Shown in pieces: positions 1 to 10,522 of a stretch of DNA of 64,000 nt. Below the pieces are notes generated by a model that worked only from the letters and a program-made list of their open reading frames with translations, was not told the origin of the DNA and did not search any database. The position numbers and the translations under genes are program-made. Position 1 is the first letter of the stretch. Each line of letters begins with the position of its first letter. The DNA is from Celoporthe dispersa (Eukaryota > Ascomycota > Sordariomycetes > Diaporthales > Cryphonectriaceae): positions 930,001 to 994,000 of the forward strand of contig WAID01000006.1 in assembly GCA_016584495.1 (NCBI GenBank), in the 5' to 3' direction.

Positions 1-1363
1 CTCTTGCTGTCAACTGCGTCTCGAGTGTGTCTCCAGCCGGCCCTATTTTTCGACTCTGAAGGACTTTTGCCTGCGTGTACTGAATACCGGAGAGGTACAA
101 GCTCAATCGGATGCCGAAATCCTCGACGTTTGAGGTTGTGCATCGCCCCCGGCTCTATTCCTTCTTTCTTCCCAAGGAAGGATCTAATGAAGCCGGAATG
201 GAAACAGCTGGCACGACACAAACCAGAGGCCAAGAGACTTGGGAGGCGTCCGTCATTCTCGCTACCTATTCTGATCTGTACAACCCATGGAATTAATAAA
301 GCTTCGTGAAACATCATCTTGGGCGTGTTGCCTCTCTTCTACGAAGCGGGATTGATGGTGGACTGAGGGTTCCATTGAGATGCAACCGCGAGAGGTGCTT
401 AGAGATACATGGCTACAGCTTACGGTCGTTGTGAGATGGGGGCGTCAATCTATTGAAAGATGTAATGGTGGTACGTAATCATATGTGTACCCAGCCGCAT
501 AAAATGTAATGGGTGCTGGTCTGCACACCGATCCTTAGAACATTTACGAAAGAACTTGTGCACCTCCAGCTTCCACAGATGATATCTCGATTGCATTGGT
601 CGGCCTACACGGAGTTGGGAACCTATTTGACCCCAGCTCCATAAAGGTGGTCAGCAGGGTGCAGCAGGTGTGGAGGAGGTGGTCCGTCTGCATAACCTTT
701 TACCCTCTTTTTTTTTTTTTTTTCAATCTATACAACCCTTTCGGGAGGGTTCGTATTTAGTAGATGTTTCAGTTGGACGCTGAGAACGGCCCCTACGTTG
801 CAATGCCCTGCTGCATCTCATCAACACCTCTCTGCAGAGCTGCCAGCCTCCAATTTGCCCAGCATGGGGGCCCTGGGATACCAGCCAAAAAATACTCTGC
901 ATGTTGGTGATCCTTCCCTGCAGAGGATACACCTCAAGAATCAGCCCATCGTTTATTCGTTATAGTCTTAAAAGATGGCCAGCTTCCTGGTAGTAGTCTA
1001 TGTCTGTGGCGCGCGCCACGCCGGAAAGAATTTCGCTTTTATGTAAATCATCTCGCACCTGTGGACGTGGAGTGATAATTCTTGACCTACCTCTTGTTGC
1101 GTGGTCACACGTTCCAGCCCCTCATCTGTCTCACGCATCAGCAATAGCGCCTTGAGGACCAGACCCTTTCCAAGCGGCAGCCTTTTCCGGAATCTTCGAC
1201 TAGCTGGCTGCCTTGCCCTCCCGTTCTGCTGCCTCTCTATATCTGTCTTCTAGCCCTCTTCTAGCCCTCTTCTAGCCCTCTTCTAGCCCTCTCTGCTTAG
1301 AAGCGAATTCGCTGTTTCTGCACAGCCGACTTCACCCTTTCTTGTTACAATCGATCAATAGCT
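1..1363. other. Left-edge non-coding stretch
   Basis: No gene was recognised here. Short open frames exist but none has a recognisable domain or a splice pattern. The last 120 bases hold an 11-bp tandem repeat and lie directly upstream of the Pth11-like gene, so this part is probably its promoter and 5' leader. A T-run lies near 709-723. Confidence 0.5.
1248..1293. repeat. 11-bp tandem repeat, four copies
   Basis: The unit ttctagccctc is repeated head to tail about four times just upstream of the start at 1364. It is pyrimidine-rich on the coding strand. It may simply be a slippage-prone microsatellite in a promoter. Confidence 0.8.
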
Positions 1364-2742
1364 ATGGGTGCTTATTCGGGAGCCAGCTGGTTTGCCTATG
1401 CTACACCAGGCCAGATCCTGGCGGCGGGCGCAGGACTGCCTGCAGTGGGGATACTGATCGTGGCCCTCCGTTTCTACACGCGGATGATCCAGAAAGCGGG
1501 GCCCGACAGGCGCAAGCTGTTCGGTATCGATGACTTCCTCATCCTCCCCGCCCTAGTCCTCGTCATCGGAATGGGCATCACCATCATCATTGGTAGGCAT
1601 ACACTGCGTGGGAGTAAGCTGCTGATCGTCCATCTTCATGCTGACCTCCGCACCTTTCTCTGTAGGCGTCAAGGAAGCAGCTGTCGGATACGCAACGCCT
1701 TCTCCGCCAAGCAGTGACCCCGAGATCATCTTGACATGGACGAACCCCAAAACCACCCTCGTGCAGAAGGTGCAGTTCATCACCCAGCTGCTCATGACAG
1801 CAGCATACGGCTTCATCAAGCTCAGCGTCATCTACTTTTACCGCCGTGTCTTCATCGTGCACAAGTCCGACTGGATGAACCTCACCACGCACATCCTGTC
1901 GGCTGTCATTGTCGCATGGACCATAGTCTATCTCTTCGTCGTCGCGTTCGAGTGCGGTACACATTGGTCCGCCCACTGGACCTCATATGCTGCCCTCTTC
2001 GAATACTGTCACGGCGGCTATCCAGTGCAGCACATTATCGAGTCACTGCTCATCACCGATCTGGTATCTGATGTTATCATTCTGTTTCTGCCGATGCCTC
2101 GGGTAGGTACAAAAGGGACCCGACGTCCCGAGTTAACCTTCTGCGTCGCAGCCGCAATATTGACGTTTCGTTTCGCAGATATGGTCTCTTCACCTTTCTC
2201 CGCTGCGCAAGCTCGCAGTGACCGGCATCCTCCTGCTAGGTGCCGTAGCCACTGGCGCAGCCGCCGCCCGCATCGCCATCTTCATCTCGCAGATCAAACG
2301 TGCAAACGATCCAACACTTGACGAGAACATGTCTGTTTCTACCGTCGTATACTGGTCCATGATCGAAGCTGGCCTGTCCCTCATCGCCGCGTGTCTGCCC
2401 ACAACCCAACACATTTTCCGCGGCCGGTCTCTGCACTCTGTCGTTGCCAGTGTGCGGAGCGCCATCTCGCTGCCCTCGATCAACAGAAGCAGGGGCTCGG
2501 GCTCGGGCTCGGGCGGGTCCAGAGGCTCGCGCCACAACAGATCTGCCAACACCGGCTCCCAGCCTTACGATGCAGATCAAACGGCCTCCTCGTTCAAGAG
2601 ACTCGCGGATTCGGAGAGTATGGTGGGCCGAGGCAGTGATGCTGCGGAAGAACAAGCTGTGTCGGGGATCAACAAGACGGTCACTATTGAGATGATGTCG
2701 CACAACAGACACCAAAGTGAAGAAAGCCGGGGTGAGGCTTAG
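1364..2742 (+). CDS. Pth11-like integral membrane protein with fungal rhodopsin domain
   Basis: Three exons (1364-1592, 1666-2102, 2179-2742) give a 409-residue protein. About seven hydrophobic segments fill the first 290 residues, in the layout of the fungal rhodopsin/SAT4 membrane family (Pth11-related GPCR-like proteins). Support includes the conserved W-x-x-x-x-L-x-x-L-x-K-L-A stretch just after the second intron and a polar Ser/Gly-rich cytoplasmic tail with a GSGSGSG run. Both introns have good GT-AG ends and keep frame. Such proteins sit in the plasma membrane; some act as receptors, but most have no known ligand. It lies outside the ETP set and has no TCGGN3CCGA-type site nearby, so I regard it as a flanking gene. 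Confidence 0.85.
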
Positions 2743-2944
2743 GGCTGGTTGTTGATTGACAACTGGACGGCTGGACATTTATAAAGATGGACCTTCCATT
2801 TTGAACCCCCCTTACTCTACAAAACGGGATTGCGGAGGAAAGGAAAGATGTCACCCCCAGAACATGAATTCCTTAGTTGGGCATGTTGTCGAAGGGGGGA
2901 GGGAGGGAGGAATAATTACACCCAATAGAAGTGTGAACTACCCG

Positions 2945-3794
2945 CTAACTCTCCATCCCGTCGCCGCGGCCCCATACTGGAGCATGCAAGAAGTCATGGT
3001 GAAACCACATCGCAAGCACCACGAATCTGACCAGAGCAATACACCAATAAGGGGCCTCTCCTGTTTCGCTCCGCTTGAGAGTAGCTTTTGTGATCCTCTC
3101 CATAACCGACATAATTGGTACCCAGATAGCCAGGAAGACTGAGGCCCCTATGCTAGGGATGAGCTTCGTTGGACGATGGTAGACCGGGACAGCTGCTAGA
3201 AAATGCTGGTAGGAGGAGGGCATCATTGCTTCCTCAGCCCCGGTTCGGACAATGTTCTGTAATAATTTATGTCAGGCGAGAAGGATATCAGGAGAGCCAT
3301 AAGTTGGGCAAAATTGAGTATGGGCTGTTCAGTACCATGTATCGTATGCTTGGTCTTGCGTTTCTTTTCAAGACCGTAATCAAGGATCTCATGGCTATCG
3401 TCTTCTCCCCATCTTCACTCTCGTCCGTTCCCCCAGGCGGCAGATCATACAATATCTGACCTCTTATCTCAAGTTCTGCGTACGCGATACCTCCTCCTTC
3501 TGACGCGATGACTTTCTCGTACATTTCCGGCGTGAGTTTATACACCGTCCCAATCAATTGCACGCTTTTCTCCAGTCCAACGCTATGAATGGGAGCCATG
3601 CTTGCGAAGGAAGGCTCGGAGTAGGGCACGCCCGCGCTGTCCATGGTGAGAGTCCATCCTGGAATGGTGGCCACAGCCGTGGACAGAGGAGTTATGCCCC
3701 GGTCATTAACGAATTTCGCAGAGCTGAGGTTTGAGCCGTATGCAAGATACCACACATCCGCGCTGGGCAGCGGAAGAGTTCTGATCACCGGCAT
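2945..3794 (-). CDS. gliK: Gamma-glutamylcyclotransferase-like protein, GliK type
   Basis: Two exons (3794-3336, 3256-2945; 79-nt intron with acceptor ACAG) give 256 residues. The N-terminus carries WYLAYGSNLS, the substrate-loop motif of the gamma-glutamylcyclotransferase (AIG2-like) fold. The C-terminal 90 residues hold two hydrophobic segments and end in HAPVWGRGDG, as in fungal GliK-type proteins. In gliotoxin biosynthesis GliK removes the gamma-glutamyl group from the glutathione adduct. An exact TCGGN3CCGA site lies at 4023-4033, about 230 bp upstream. The frame is intact through both exons. It is the left-most clear cluster gene. A decayed second copy lies at 26671-27200. Confidence 0.85.
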
Positions 3795-4344
3795 ATTGAC
3801 GAGTTGATCAATCGAGGTCGTCGGCCTTTGTACTCAGACACGATGACTGGAATGCATATAGACTGCATTTGTCACTGGGTTTCATACTTGGCAACCGAGA
3901 TATTGCCTTCCCAAGGCTCGGATGTCGAATCCGGTAGCCTAGCACATAATTTGATTACGTGTTCCGGCAGTTTCGGAGTATATCCGGGCTGAATATGCTG
4001 CTGGCCGGCCATTGCAAGTTGCTCGGCTGCCGAGTTCTCACGGCCCCAGAGCTGCGAAGGTAGGTTACGGCGCGTAATGGCTAACCCGGGCTCCGGGTCG
4101 GCCTGCTTTGCATGGTAACGCGAAGAGGCAGATCACTTTTTGAGTAAGTAGTAAGTCTTCAATACATTTTTTTCTTCCTTCGCGCTGCGAATAATCCCTA
4201 TTAAATACGAATGATATACTCAGGAAGTATGTGGATGTATTATAGCTACACAAAGACAGAGAATCAAGGATTTTGCAATAATATAGTTGGAAGACTTGAT
4301 ACGCTGGATAATGACTAGACTACAGAGATCATTGGAGTCCCTGT
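3795..4344. promoter_or_regulatory. Intergenic region and gliK-like promoter
   Basis: This 550-bp gap separates the GliK-type gene from the 3' end of the AsaB-like gene; both are read leftward. It carries the exact TCGGCTGCCGA site. I see no gene in it. Confidence 0.6.
4023..4033. promoter_or_regulatory. Exact TCGGN3CCGA site upstream of GliK-type gene
   Basis: TCGGCTGCCGA is a perfect palindrome of CGG/CCG half sites with a 3-bp spacer. This is the motif I recall as reported for ETP cluster regulators of the GliZ/SirZ (Zn2Cys6) family. It lies 229 bp upstream of the start at 3794. Confidence 0.65.
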
Positions 4345-5430
4345 TCAGACCTTGTAGAATACTAGGCAACGAACTTCTATGCTTTCCCGCGGTTTTGCAT
4401 CAGCGGGAGCTTGAGGATCTGGGAAGGCACAGTGGGGGCACACTTTCAATGGTTCGTTAGCTTCGCGCATCGCCTTCTTGATAATGCCGAGTATATGTCA
4501 TGGGTAGTGAATGCTCAATCTTACTTTTCGCAACGCCGTCCTTATTGTCCCAGATCTTTATGAAGGTCACCTCATCGGTTTCTTGACGGTGTAGATAATA
4601 CCACTGCTGATCTTTGGAGTGGTTGATAGAGACAGTCTGGCCTTGCATGTCGAACCGCTCGCTGAAGATGCTGGTGGGTCGTATCTCGGATGCTTTGATG
4701 CTACGGTGATCCATCACTGCCAATGCCCAATCCTCGACGGTTCCGTGGACCGGGCGCCAGACGCTTCAACCCAGTCAATACATCTGATGGGAATTGGTGA
4801 AATATAGGAATGAAGCTCACTTGATGATCTGTGCCCGGCTCTGCAACAAGGACTCAGCATCTTCGCCGGTGTAGCGGTGAACCCTCCTGATTGCACCTAT
4901 AGCAGACCTAGAAAACATCAGCTCCAATACAGAAGCAAGACATCGTCGACGATTCTTACTGATCAACGTGTACCTATTTTCCCTCAGTTCAATATTCAGG
5001 TAGATAGATAAGAAGGCAGTACCTACCAGTGTAGCTGGCTGTTCTCTTCCGTTGGGGTTCTCCGCTGGAGCTAGGGACGGATCCTTCTTTCGATAGGTAT
5101 GATCGAAGATGATGACTTTGGTAGCCCCTGTGTATTTCTTGACCAACTCCTCTACCAAAGTATAGTACTCAGTCTCGACAACCTGTTTATCTCGGTTCCG
5201 AATTGCCTCTATCACTTCGCTGTCGATAGGTGAATCATGGAAGGCAAATCCGTGGGTGTCGAGGTTGAAGTCGTTTTTGCCGGCCTCGCGTCGCGGACTT
5301 TGACAGAAAACTCTTCGTTGGTGAAATTTGTTCGGGGATAAGACTCTTCGACTTTACCCCGGACGTATGGCTCTTCCTCCTTGCCCGCCCATGGTTCCAA
5401 ATAGGACATTCGAGTCTCAACTATCGACAT
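4345..5430 (-). CDS. AsaB/CmcJ-like oxidoreductase family protein, copy 1 (frame change)
   Basis: Five exons: 5430-5027, 4973-4960, 4907-4821, 4763-4525, 4442-4345. The second exon is only 14 nt, but it supplies the conserved VHVDQ residues of the family. Other family marks are VRDAR near residue 60, IIFDHT, NVWRPV, and a C-terminal ESIEVR. The family (AsaB, CmcJ, 'GA4 desaturase'-like) is linked to oxidation or methoxylation in fungal and bacterial clusters; the reaction here is unknown. The reading frame changes by one base in the A5 run at 5274-5278. With that change allowed, the exons sum to 280 codons plus stop. The start ATG at 5430 precedes the conserved LEPW segment; a longer start at 5505 is possible. 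A TCGGN3CCGG site lies at 5617. Confidence 0.75.
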
Positions 5431-6032
5431 CGTAGAGGGTACCGCCTTGAGACGGAGAAATAATACCAGTCTGCCGTTCTGTATTGGTTCATAGGAGGAG
5501 AACAATCATATATCATAAACAGAGTGACTATCATGCTATGTTCTCATTCCGCCGGTCTCACGGCCGAAGTGTCCTTCCTGTTTCCCGTCTCCAGGAAACG
5601 TGAGCTCGGTGTTTCGTCGGTGTCCGGTGCCGGGACACCGAGTGTCACTCGAGCACGTTGGAGATTAATGTATACTTCTTCAGAAGCTGGCGAGGCGATT
5701 CAACACCTAATCATTGGGAGACGAAAGTGTCAAACAGACTGCTGGAAATGGACTCCAGATGCGGTAGCTGCTGCTGACACGGCTCCGAGCCGAGACTAAG
5801 TAGCTTCGTTGTGTTGACCGACTCGGTCCCCTATTGGGTGAATCCACATTATTGGCGGCTACTAGAGGGCAATTCTCATGACAAGAAATGCATCGAGGAC
5901 TCAGACAGGTGAGGTACATAGCATCAGGTCAGGCAACCGGCCTTCTGCACGAGACGCAAGAACATATCCCAACATATGCCAATGATCTAAATTGTGATAC
6001 CCCGAGTCCGCTGACCGGCCGACCTGGCCGCC
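5431..6032. other. Intergenic region with promoter of AsaB-like gene
   Basis: No gene is seen in this 600-bp gap between the AsaB-like gene (leftward) and the 3' end of the first GliT-type gene. It contains a strong 9-bp inverted repeat at 5617-5641. Confidence 0.5.
5617..5641. promoter_or_regulatory. Inverted repeat containing a TCGGN3CCGG site
   Basis: The arms tcggtgtcc and ggacaccga are perfect reverse complements with a 7-bp loop. The left part reads TCGGTGTCCGG, one base off the TCGGN3CCGA consensus. It lies 187 bp upstream of the AsaB-like start, so a Zn2Cys6 binding site is more likely than a terminator. Confidence 0.55.
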
Positions 6033-7099
6033 CTACGCAGGCTTCTGCTTCTGCATGAACTCGCTCAGGCTAGGCTGCCCATACATTCTGCTCTGGACAT
6101 GGCTTGCCGTGCCCGCAGCACTGTTTGCGCCAGTGTTGACCGCGTTCGGCGTCGTCTTCAGGAACGAGGCGTTATCACCGGCGGCAAAGCATCCAGTCAG
6201 GCTCGTCTCGCCGAAAGGCGGGTTGGCCTTGAGGTCTCCCTGCGGTGTGAACTCGAGACCCAGCTGTTCGGCCAAGTCGCTGCTCTTGACCTTGCTCTTG
6301 GGCTTGTGGCTGAGGAACGCCTCATCCTTGGTGCTTCCATCCTCAAAGTGGATCGTCAGGCCCAGTTTGTTGGGGCCGAGAACGAACCGGGTGATGCGGC
6401 GGCTATCGACAGTCATCGGAGCTGTGGGGCCGATGGCTGTTTGGATCTGAGCAGCCTCGGAGGCGCCTCCGTTTGTGTAGATGGTGACGTGTTTGGCAAG
6501 CTGCGCGGCGTTGCGGGCCACGTGCAGAGCAATGGGGACTGGTGCGACGTCGTTGATGGCTAGGACGCCGGCCGAGGGCTGCCGCGCTGCTCGTAGCCAT
6601 GGCAGAAGAGACAGTGGAAACTAGATATCTTGTCAGCTCGATACATGTGTGTTGAAGAGGTTTCAGCCTGGAAGTCTCACATGCTGTATGCCCAGCACTC
6701 GTCAAAGCCCGGAATATCAAGCGGGACGTCAATGATGCCGGTTGCCAGGACCAGGCTTCTGCCCTTCCAGACCTTGCCCTCCTCATCAGTGAGCTCGAAA
6801 AGCCCCTCGTCGCTCTTTCTGGCTTTCTCGATATTTACGTTCTCGTAGAAGATGGTCTCGTAGTTGTCGAGTGTATTCTCCCTGGCCGCGTCGCGGAACG
6901 CAAGCGGGTTCTTGCCGTCCCAGGTGGGCAACATGTGGAAGTGGGTAGTACGCGCATTGCGGTACGACTGCGAGTCAAACACAATGGCTGTGTGTAGGTT
7001 GCGGGCGACGCTTACAGCCGAGGTCAGGCCCGCGGGTCCTCCGCCAACAATGAGGACGTCGGCCAGGTCGGGCGTAGGTGTTTTGTTCTGGGGCGCCAT
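6033..7099 (-). CDS. gliT: Thioredoxin-reductase-like dithiol oxidase, GliT type, copy 1 (frame change)
   Basis: Two exons (7099-6681, 6620-6033; 60-nt intron). The N-terminus has the FAD-binding motif VLIVGGGPAGL, followed by the redox centre CLFCHGYE right after the intron and the second FAD motif GCFAAGDNAS near the C-terminus. The CxxC pair is the catalytic disulfide. GliT closes the ETP disulfide and gives self-protection. The frame changes by one base in the short C-run at plus 6576-6578, 15 codons after the CxxC. With that allowed, the length is 335 residues, against about 334 for GliT. Start at 7099 fits the family; an upstream in-frame ATG at 7162 is less likely. It shares a divergent promoter with copy 2. 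Confidence 0.85.
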
Positions 7100-7783
7100 C
7101 TCGTGAGTCTTGGCTTTGTAGAGAAGGGGACCCAACGGGTTTGAATGAGAGTGAGGATGCAAAGGGGAGCGCGTGCTGAAAAGGAGGGGGACGCTACGTA
7201 ATATATTACCTCTTGATGCCTAAGCGAGCACTCAGCTAGGGTACGTACAGAAGTACTGCGCGGATGCCTGCATTCCACGGATTACAAGCGGATACTAAAT
7301 GACCACGGAACACAAGACACATCATAAAATAGTTGTTTAGCCTTCCCTGCCATACATTTAGTATCGGAAACCCATGCCACTTCCGATGCATCCGGCTCGC
7401 ACAAGGTCATTTAGTAAGTATGCATCACACTCCTTACTACTAATTATCACTTGTCTTAGGTCTTGTCTGTGATAGTGGTTACAAAGTATCACATTCCTTT
7501 GCCAAAGACTTTATCTCGTTGCTACAAGCAGTACGTCCGGGCGCCGACGCCAACAAGCGATGGCACCAAGGACTGTTTGTGGACCGGTGGTACTCCAACA
7601 AGAATACATTACACTTGCTGACATAGACCGGGTGCCGGTGGATAGGATAGTGCTGCTCTCTGAAATATCAATCATACTTTGGTGGACACACAAGTACTTA
7701 ACAGACCGCACCGAAATCGTGCAGACTTCCACGAGCATCAAATAGGTCGTAGCCTACACTCAACCCTTGCCTCCCCTCTGATC
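7100..7783. promoter_or_regulatory. Divergent promoter of the two GliT-type genes
   Basis: This 684-bp gap separates two oppositely read thioredoxin-reductase-like genes. At 7537-7547 it holds CCGGGCGCCGA, one base off TCGGN3CCGA. Co-regulation of both copies is an inference from the shared promoter. Confidence 0.55.
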
Positions 7784-9009
7784 ATGTTCTCCAGAATGCC
7801 ATACCCTCTCCGCATACTCACCGTTCCTCTGGTCATCTTACTGGTTTCTTTGGCCCCGCTAGACCGCCTCAGAGACATTTCCTCCCCGCAACACGTCCCA
7901 AGCAACAGCTCGGAAGCCGATGTCCTGATCATAGGCGGCTCCCATGCCGGTCTCTCCGCTGCCTTGACACTTGCACGCCATCAGATTGAAGTCTTGATCT
8001 TGGATTCAGGCGCACCGCGAAACAGGTGGAACACGCCGATGCGCACGCTCCCGACATGGGAAGGTTCTAGCCCGGACGAGATGAGACAAGTCAGCAGGAG
8101 GGAGCTGAAAAAGAGCGGGCTCGTACGGTTCGTGCAAACACACGTCACCACGGTCAAGACTCCCGAAGCGGGCCAAGGATATTTTGAGGTGGGAGATGGG
8201 CAGGGAAAAGACTTGGAGAGGAAGAAAGTTGCTACTGGCTATGGGAGTGGAATTTTTGTTTCCTCAGATCAAAGGATACGAGCAAAACTTTCCCGACCGA
8301 ATGTATGTATGCCAATGTTTGTGATGTTCCTGTCTTGCTGATCCACGGTGTCGTATGTTGTATTGACATGAAGGGGGGTTTTCTAGACTACATTGTCTAT
8401 TTACGCGGGGCCTCGAGTTTCGGGGAAGCCAGTCGGCCGGTCTGCTCGCCATGGGGCTCGCAGGCACTCCATTCCACGCTGCAATGCTAGTGGAGGATGC
8501 GCAGAAATTCGCCCAGGATGTGACGGTTTATACAAATGGGAATGCACAGCTCGGCGAGGATATCAGACGAGCTCTCTCGGAGAGGGGAGAAGAAAAAGAC
8601 CAAGGTCGACAACCGCAAGATCAAGCAGCTCTCTGAGAACACGGAAAGCTCTGGCATCATGATCCATCTCGATGATGGAGAGACTGCAGTAGAGAGTTTC
8701 CTCGTCCACCAGCCGCACACACGACCAAATCCGGAGATTGTGAGGCAGTTGGGACTGGAGACAAACGAGCGCCACGATATCGTTACCAAGATGCCGTTCT
8801 ATCAGACCAATGTTTCAGGCGTCTTTGCTGCTGGCGACTGCGCGAGCCCGTTCAAGATGGTGGTAAGCACCATTTTTCAGGGCTCGAATGCAGGAGCCGG
8901 CATTGCACGCGAGTTGCCAAGAAGGGTAACAGGACATGAGGTTGATAGAATTGGTGCAAGAACTTGGACTTCAATAGTTCCTGGATGGATTTTGGATAGA
9001 CTACGCTGA
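7784..9009 (+). CDS. Thioredoxin-reductase-like protein, GliT type, copy 2 (variant redox motif, frame changes)
   Basis: Two exons (7784-8302, 8387-9009). Unlike copy 1 it starts with about 30 residues holding a hydrophobic segment that looks like a signal anchor, ahead of the FAD motif VLIIGGSHAGL. The second FAD motif GVFAAGDCASPFK is kept. The redox centre reads HCLFTRG, so the second cysteine of CxxC is threonine. The frame changes by one base in the T5 run at 8253-8257 and in the A5 run at 8593-8597. With both allowed the protein is 379 residues and otherwise complete. It could be an enzyme with altered chemistry, a non-redox FAD protein, or a decaying duplicate. Confidence 0.75.
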
Positions 9010-9385
9010 AAACTGAAAAGGTGAATTTCCTAACCTATCTCCTTTCCGTATTACTCAATTAAATCCAAATATCATCCAAAAAATGTCTGTCTTTTACACT
9101 AGTTTGAAGTCGGCCACCGAGGAGTCCCATATGATTCTAGCTGAAAAGGCTGCGAACTGATGTATATATTTATGATGAGATTCTTATTTTGAATATATTT
9201 TTTTAAGACTTTCGAACAAAACAATTTCCCATCGCAAAGCTTACGAGAACCACATTCTCGTCACTTGTATCTTGATAGAAATTTAGACAAAAGAAGAGTT
9301 CGGGGTTAAAATGACCAAAACACTAGTTTGTATGCCTCAAAGCCTGTTTTTCTTCAAAGAAGAGCCTAAATCCACGATCAAGTCC
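9010..9385. promoter_or_regulatory. AT-rich gap with exact TCGGN3CCGA site
   Basis: TCGGCCACCGA lies at 9110-9120, upstream of the methyltransferase that follows. The rest is AT-rich. The true first exon of the methyltransferase may lie in the last 80 bases of this gap. Confidence 0.55.
9110..9120. promoter_or_regulatory. Exact TCGGN3CCGA site
   Basis: This is the second exact copy of the palindrome in the cluster. It is about 280 bp upstream of the first well-supported coding sequence of the methyltransferase. Confidence 0.65.
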
Positions 9386-10320
9386 ACTGAACACTTCTCC
9401 GAAGTACAGCTTCAACAGAATCTTGGGACGCCTCCGCGGCTGCACTCCTAAAGACGGCATTTGAAGGCCCAACGACAACGTTAAATAATGAGCTCATCAA
9501 AAGGGTGCGTATCAATGTATCTCCAACAAAAAGGACCACACTGAGAAAAAGTAATTCCCCTGTGTAGGTAAATGGAGTCCTCCCCTTCTCAAGCTCCACC
9601 GCCATCCTCGATACCGGCTGTGGCGTCGCGCAGGTGCTGGGCCGTCTCCTAGCCACCTACGGCGCCGATCTTTCCACAGGCACACGCCTTGTAGCTGCAG
9701 ACCTCAGCCCCGGGATGATCTCCATAGTCAAGGGGCGCAAAGCCAACGAAGTCGCAGCTGGAGAAAGCCTCTGGGAGCGCGTAGAGGCGGCCGTATGGGA
9801 CGCCCAAGACCTTGCAGCGGTAGGCGTGCCAGACGAGACGTTCAGCCATGTGACAGCAGGCCTGCTGCTGCTCATGGTGGAGAGGCCGCAGAGCGTGCTC
9901 GCGGAAGTGAGGCGAGTCCTCAAGAGCAGCGGTGGTGTCTTTGGTATGACCAGCTTCCGCTCAGTGGGGTGGATGGATCTGATTGAGGAGGCGCTTGGTG
10001 CGGTAAGGCCTGGTACCAAGCTTGCGCCCATTCCCGCCGCATGGGCATCTATCGGCGCAGTGAGGACGCAGTTGGAGGAGGCGGGCTTCAGAGACGTAGT
10101 TGTGGAGGAGGTGCAGACATTTTATGAATTCGAAGACCCTGAGGCAATGACGAGGTTCAATATGGCGAATATACCCAGTGTGAAAGCAGTCACAGAAACA
10201 ATGACGGATGAGGAGGAAGAGCAGGCGATACAGTGGATGCTTCGATGGCTAGGAGAGAGGTTTCCAGGCGGCAAAGGGCGGTTAGAGGGTATTGCAATTG
10301 TGGCCACCGCAACGAAATAG
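9386..10320 (+). CDS. Class I SAM-dependent methyltransferase (5' end unresolved)
   Basis: The solid part is an exon ending at 9504 (SWDASAAALLKTAF), a 63-nt intron and a second exon 9568-10320 of 251 codons including stop. Motif I reads ILDTGCGVAQVLG at the start of exon 2. A Methyltransf_11/25-like fold follows, with VRRVLKSSGG as the post-motif strand. No in-frame ATG is visible before the first exon. Either a small upstream exon or a one-base frame change near 9421 is needed, so the listed start is only the limit of the open frame. In ETP pathways such enzymes methylate the diketopiperazine nitrogen or thiols. Which of those applies here is not shown by the sequence. Confidence 0.7.
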
Positions 10321-10522
10321 AATTGCGATTCGAGAACTGGCCACCACCTACTTAGGTAATTAAGCATCACGCACCTGGATCCTCTTATATAAAGAATATA
10401 TTTCTAATTATGTTCAAGGTTATTAGAATCTTCCGTTTGCGATGCCATGTCAAATATCATATAGGGTCCCCGTGCCTTCTCTTTCCCCTCTTCGGCACGG
10501 TCTCATATCACCAACCCGTCCG

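Noticed and set aside
5268..5290. An intron to explain the frame change in AsaB-like copy 1
   Set aside because: No plausible GT donor or AG acceptor flanks the A-run, and both sides fit the family without a gap.
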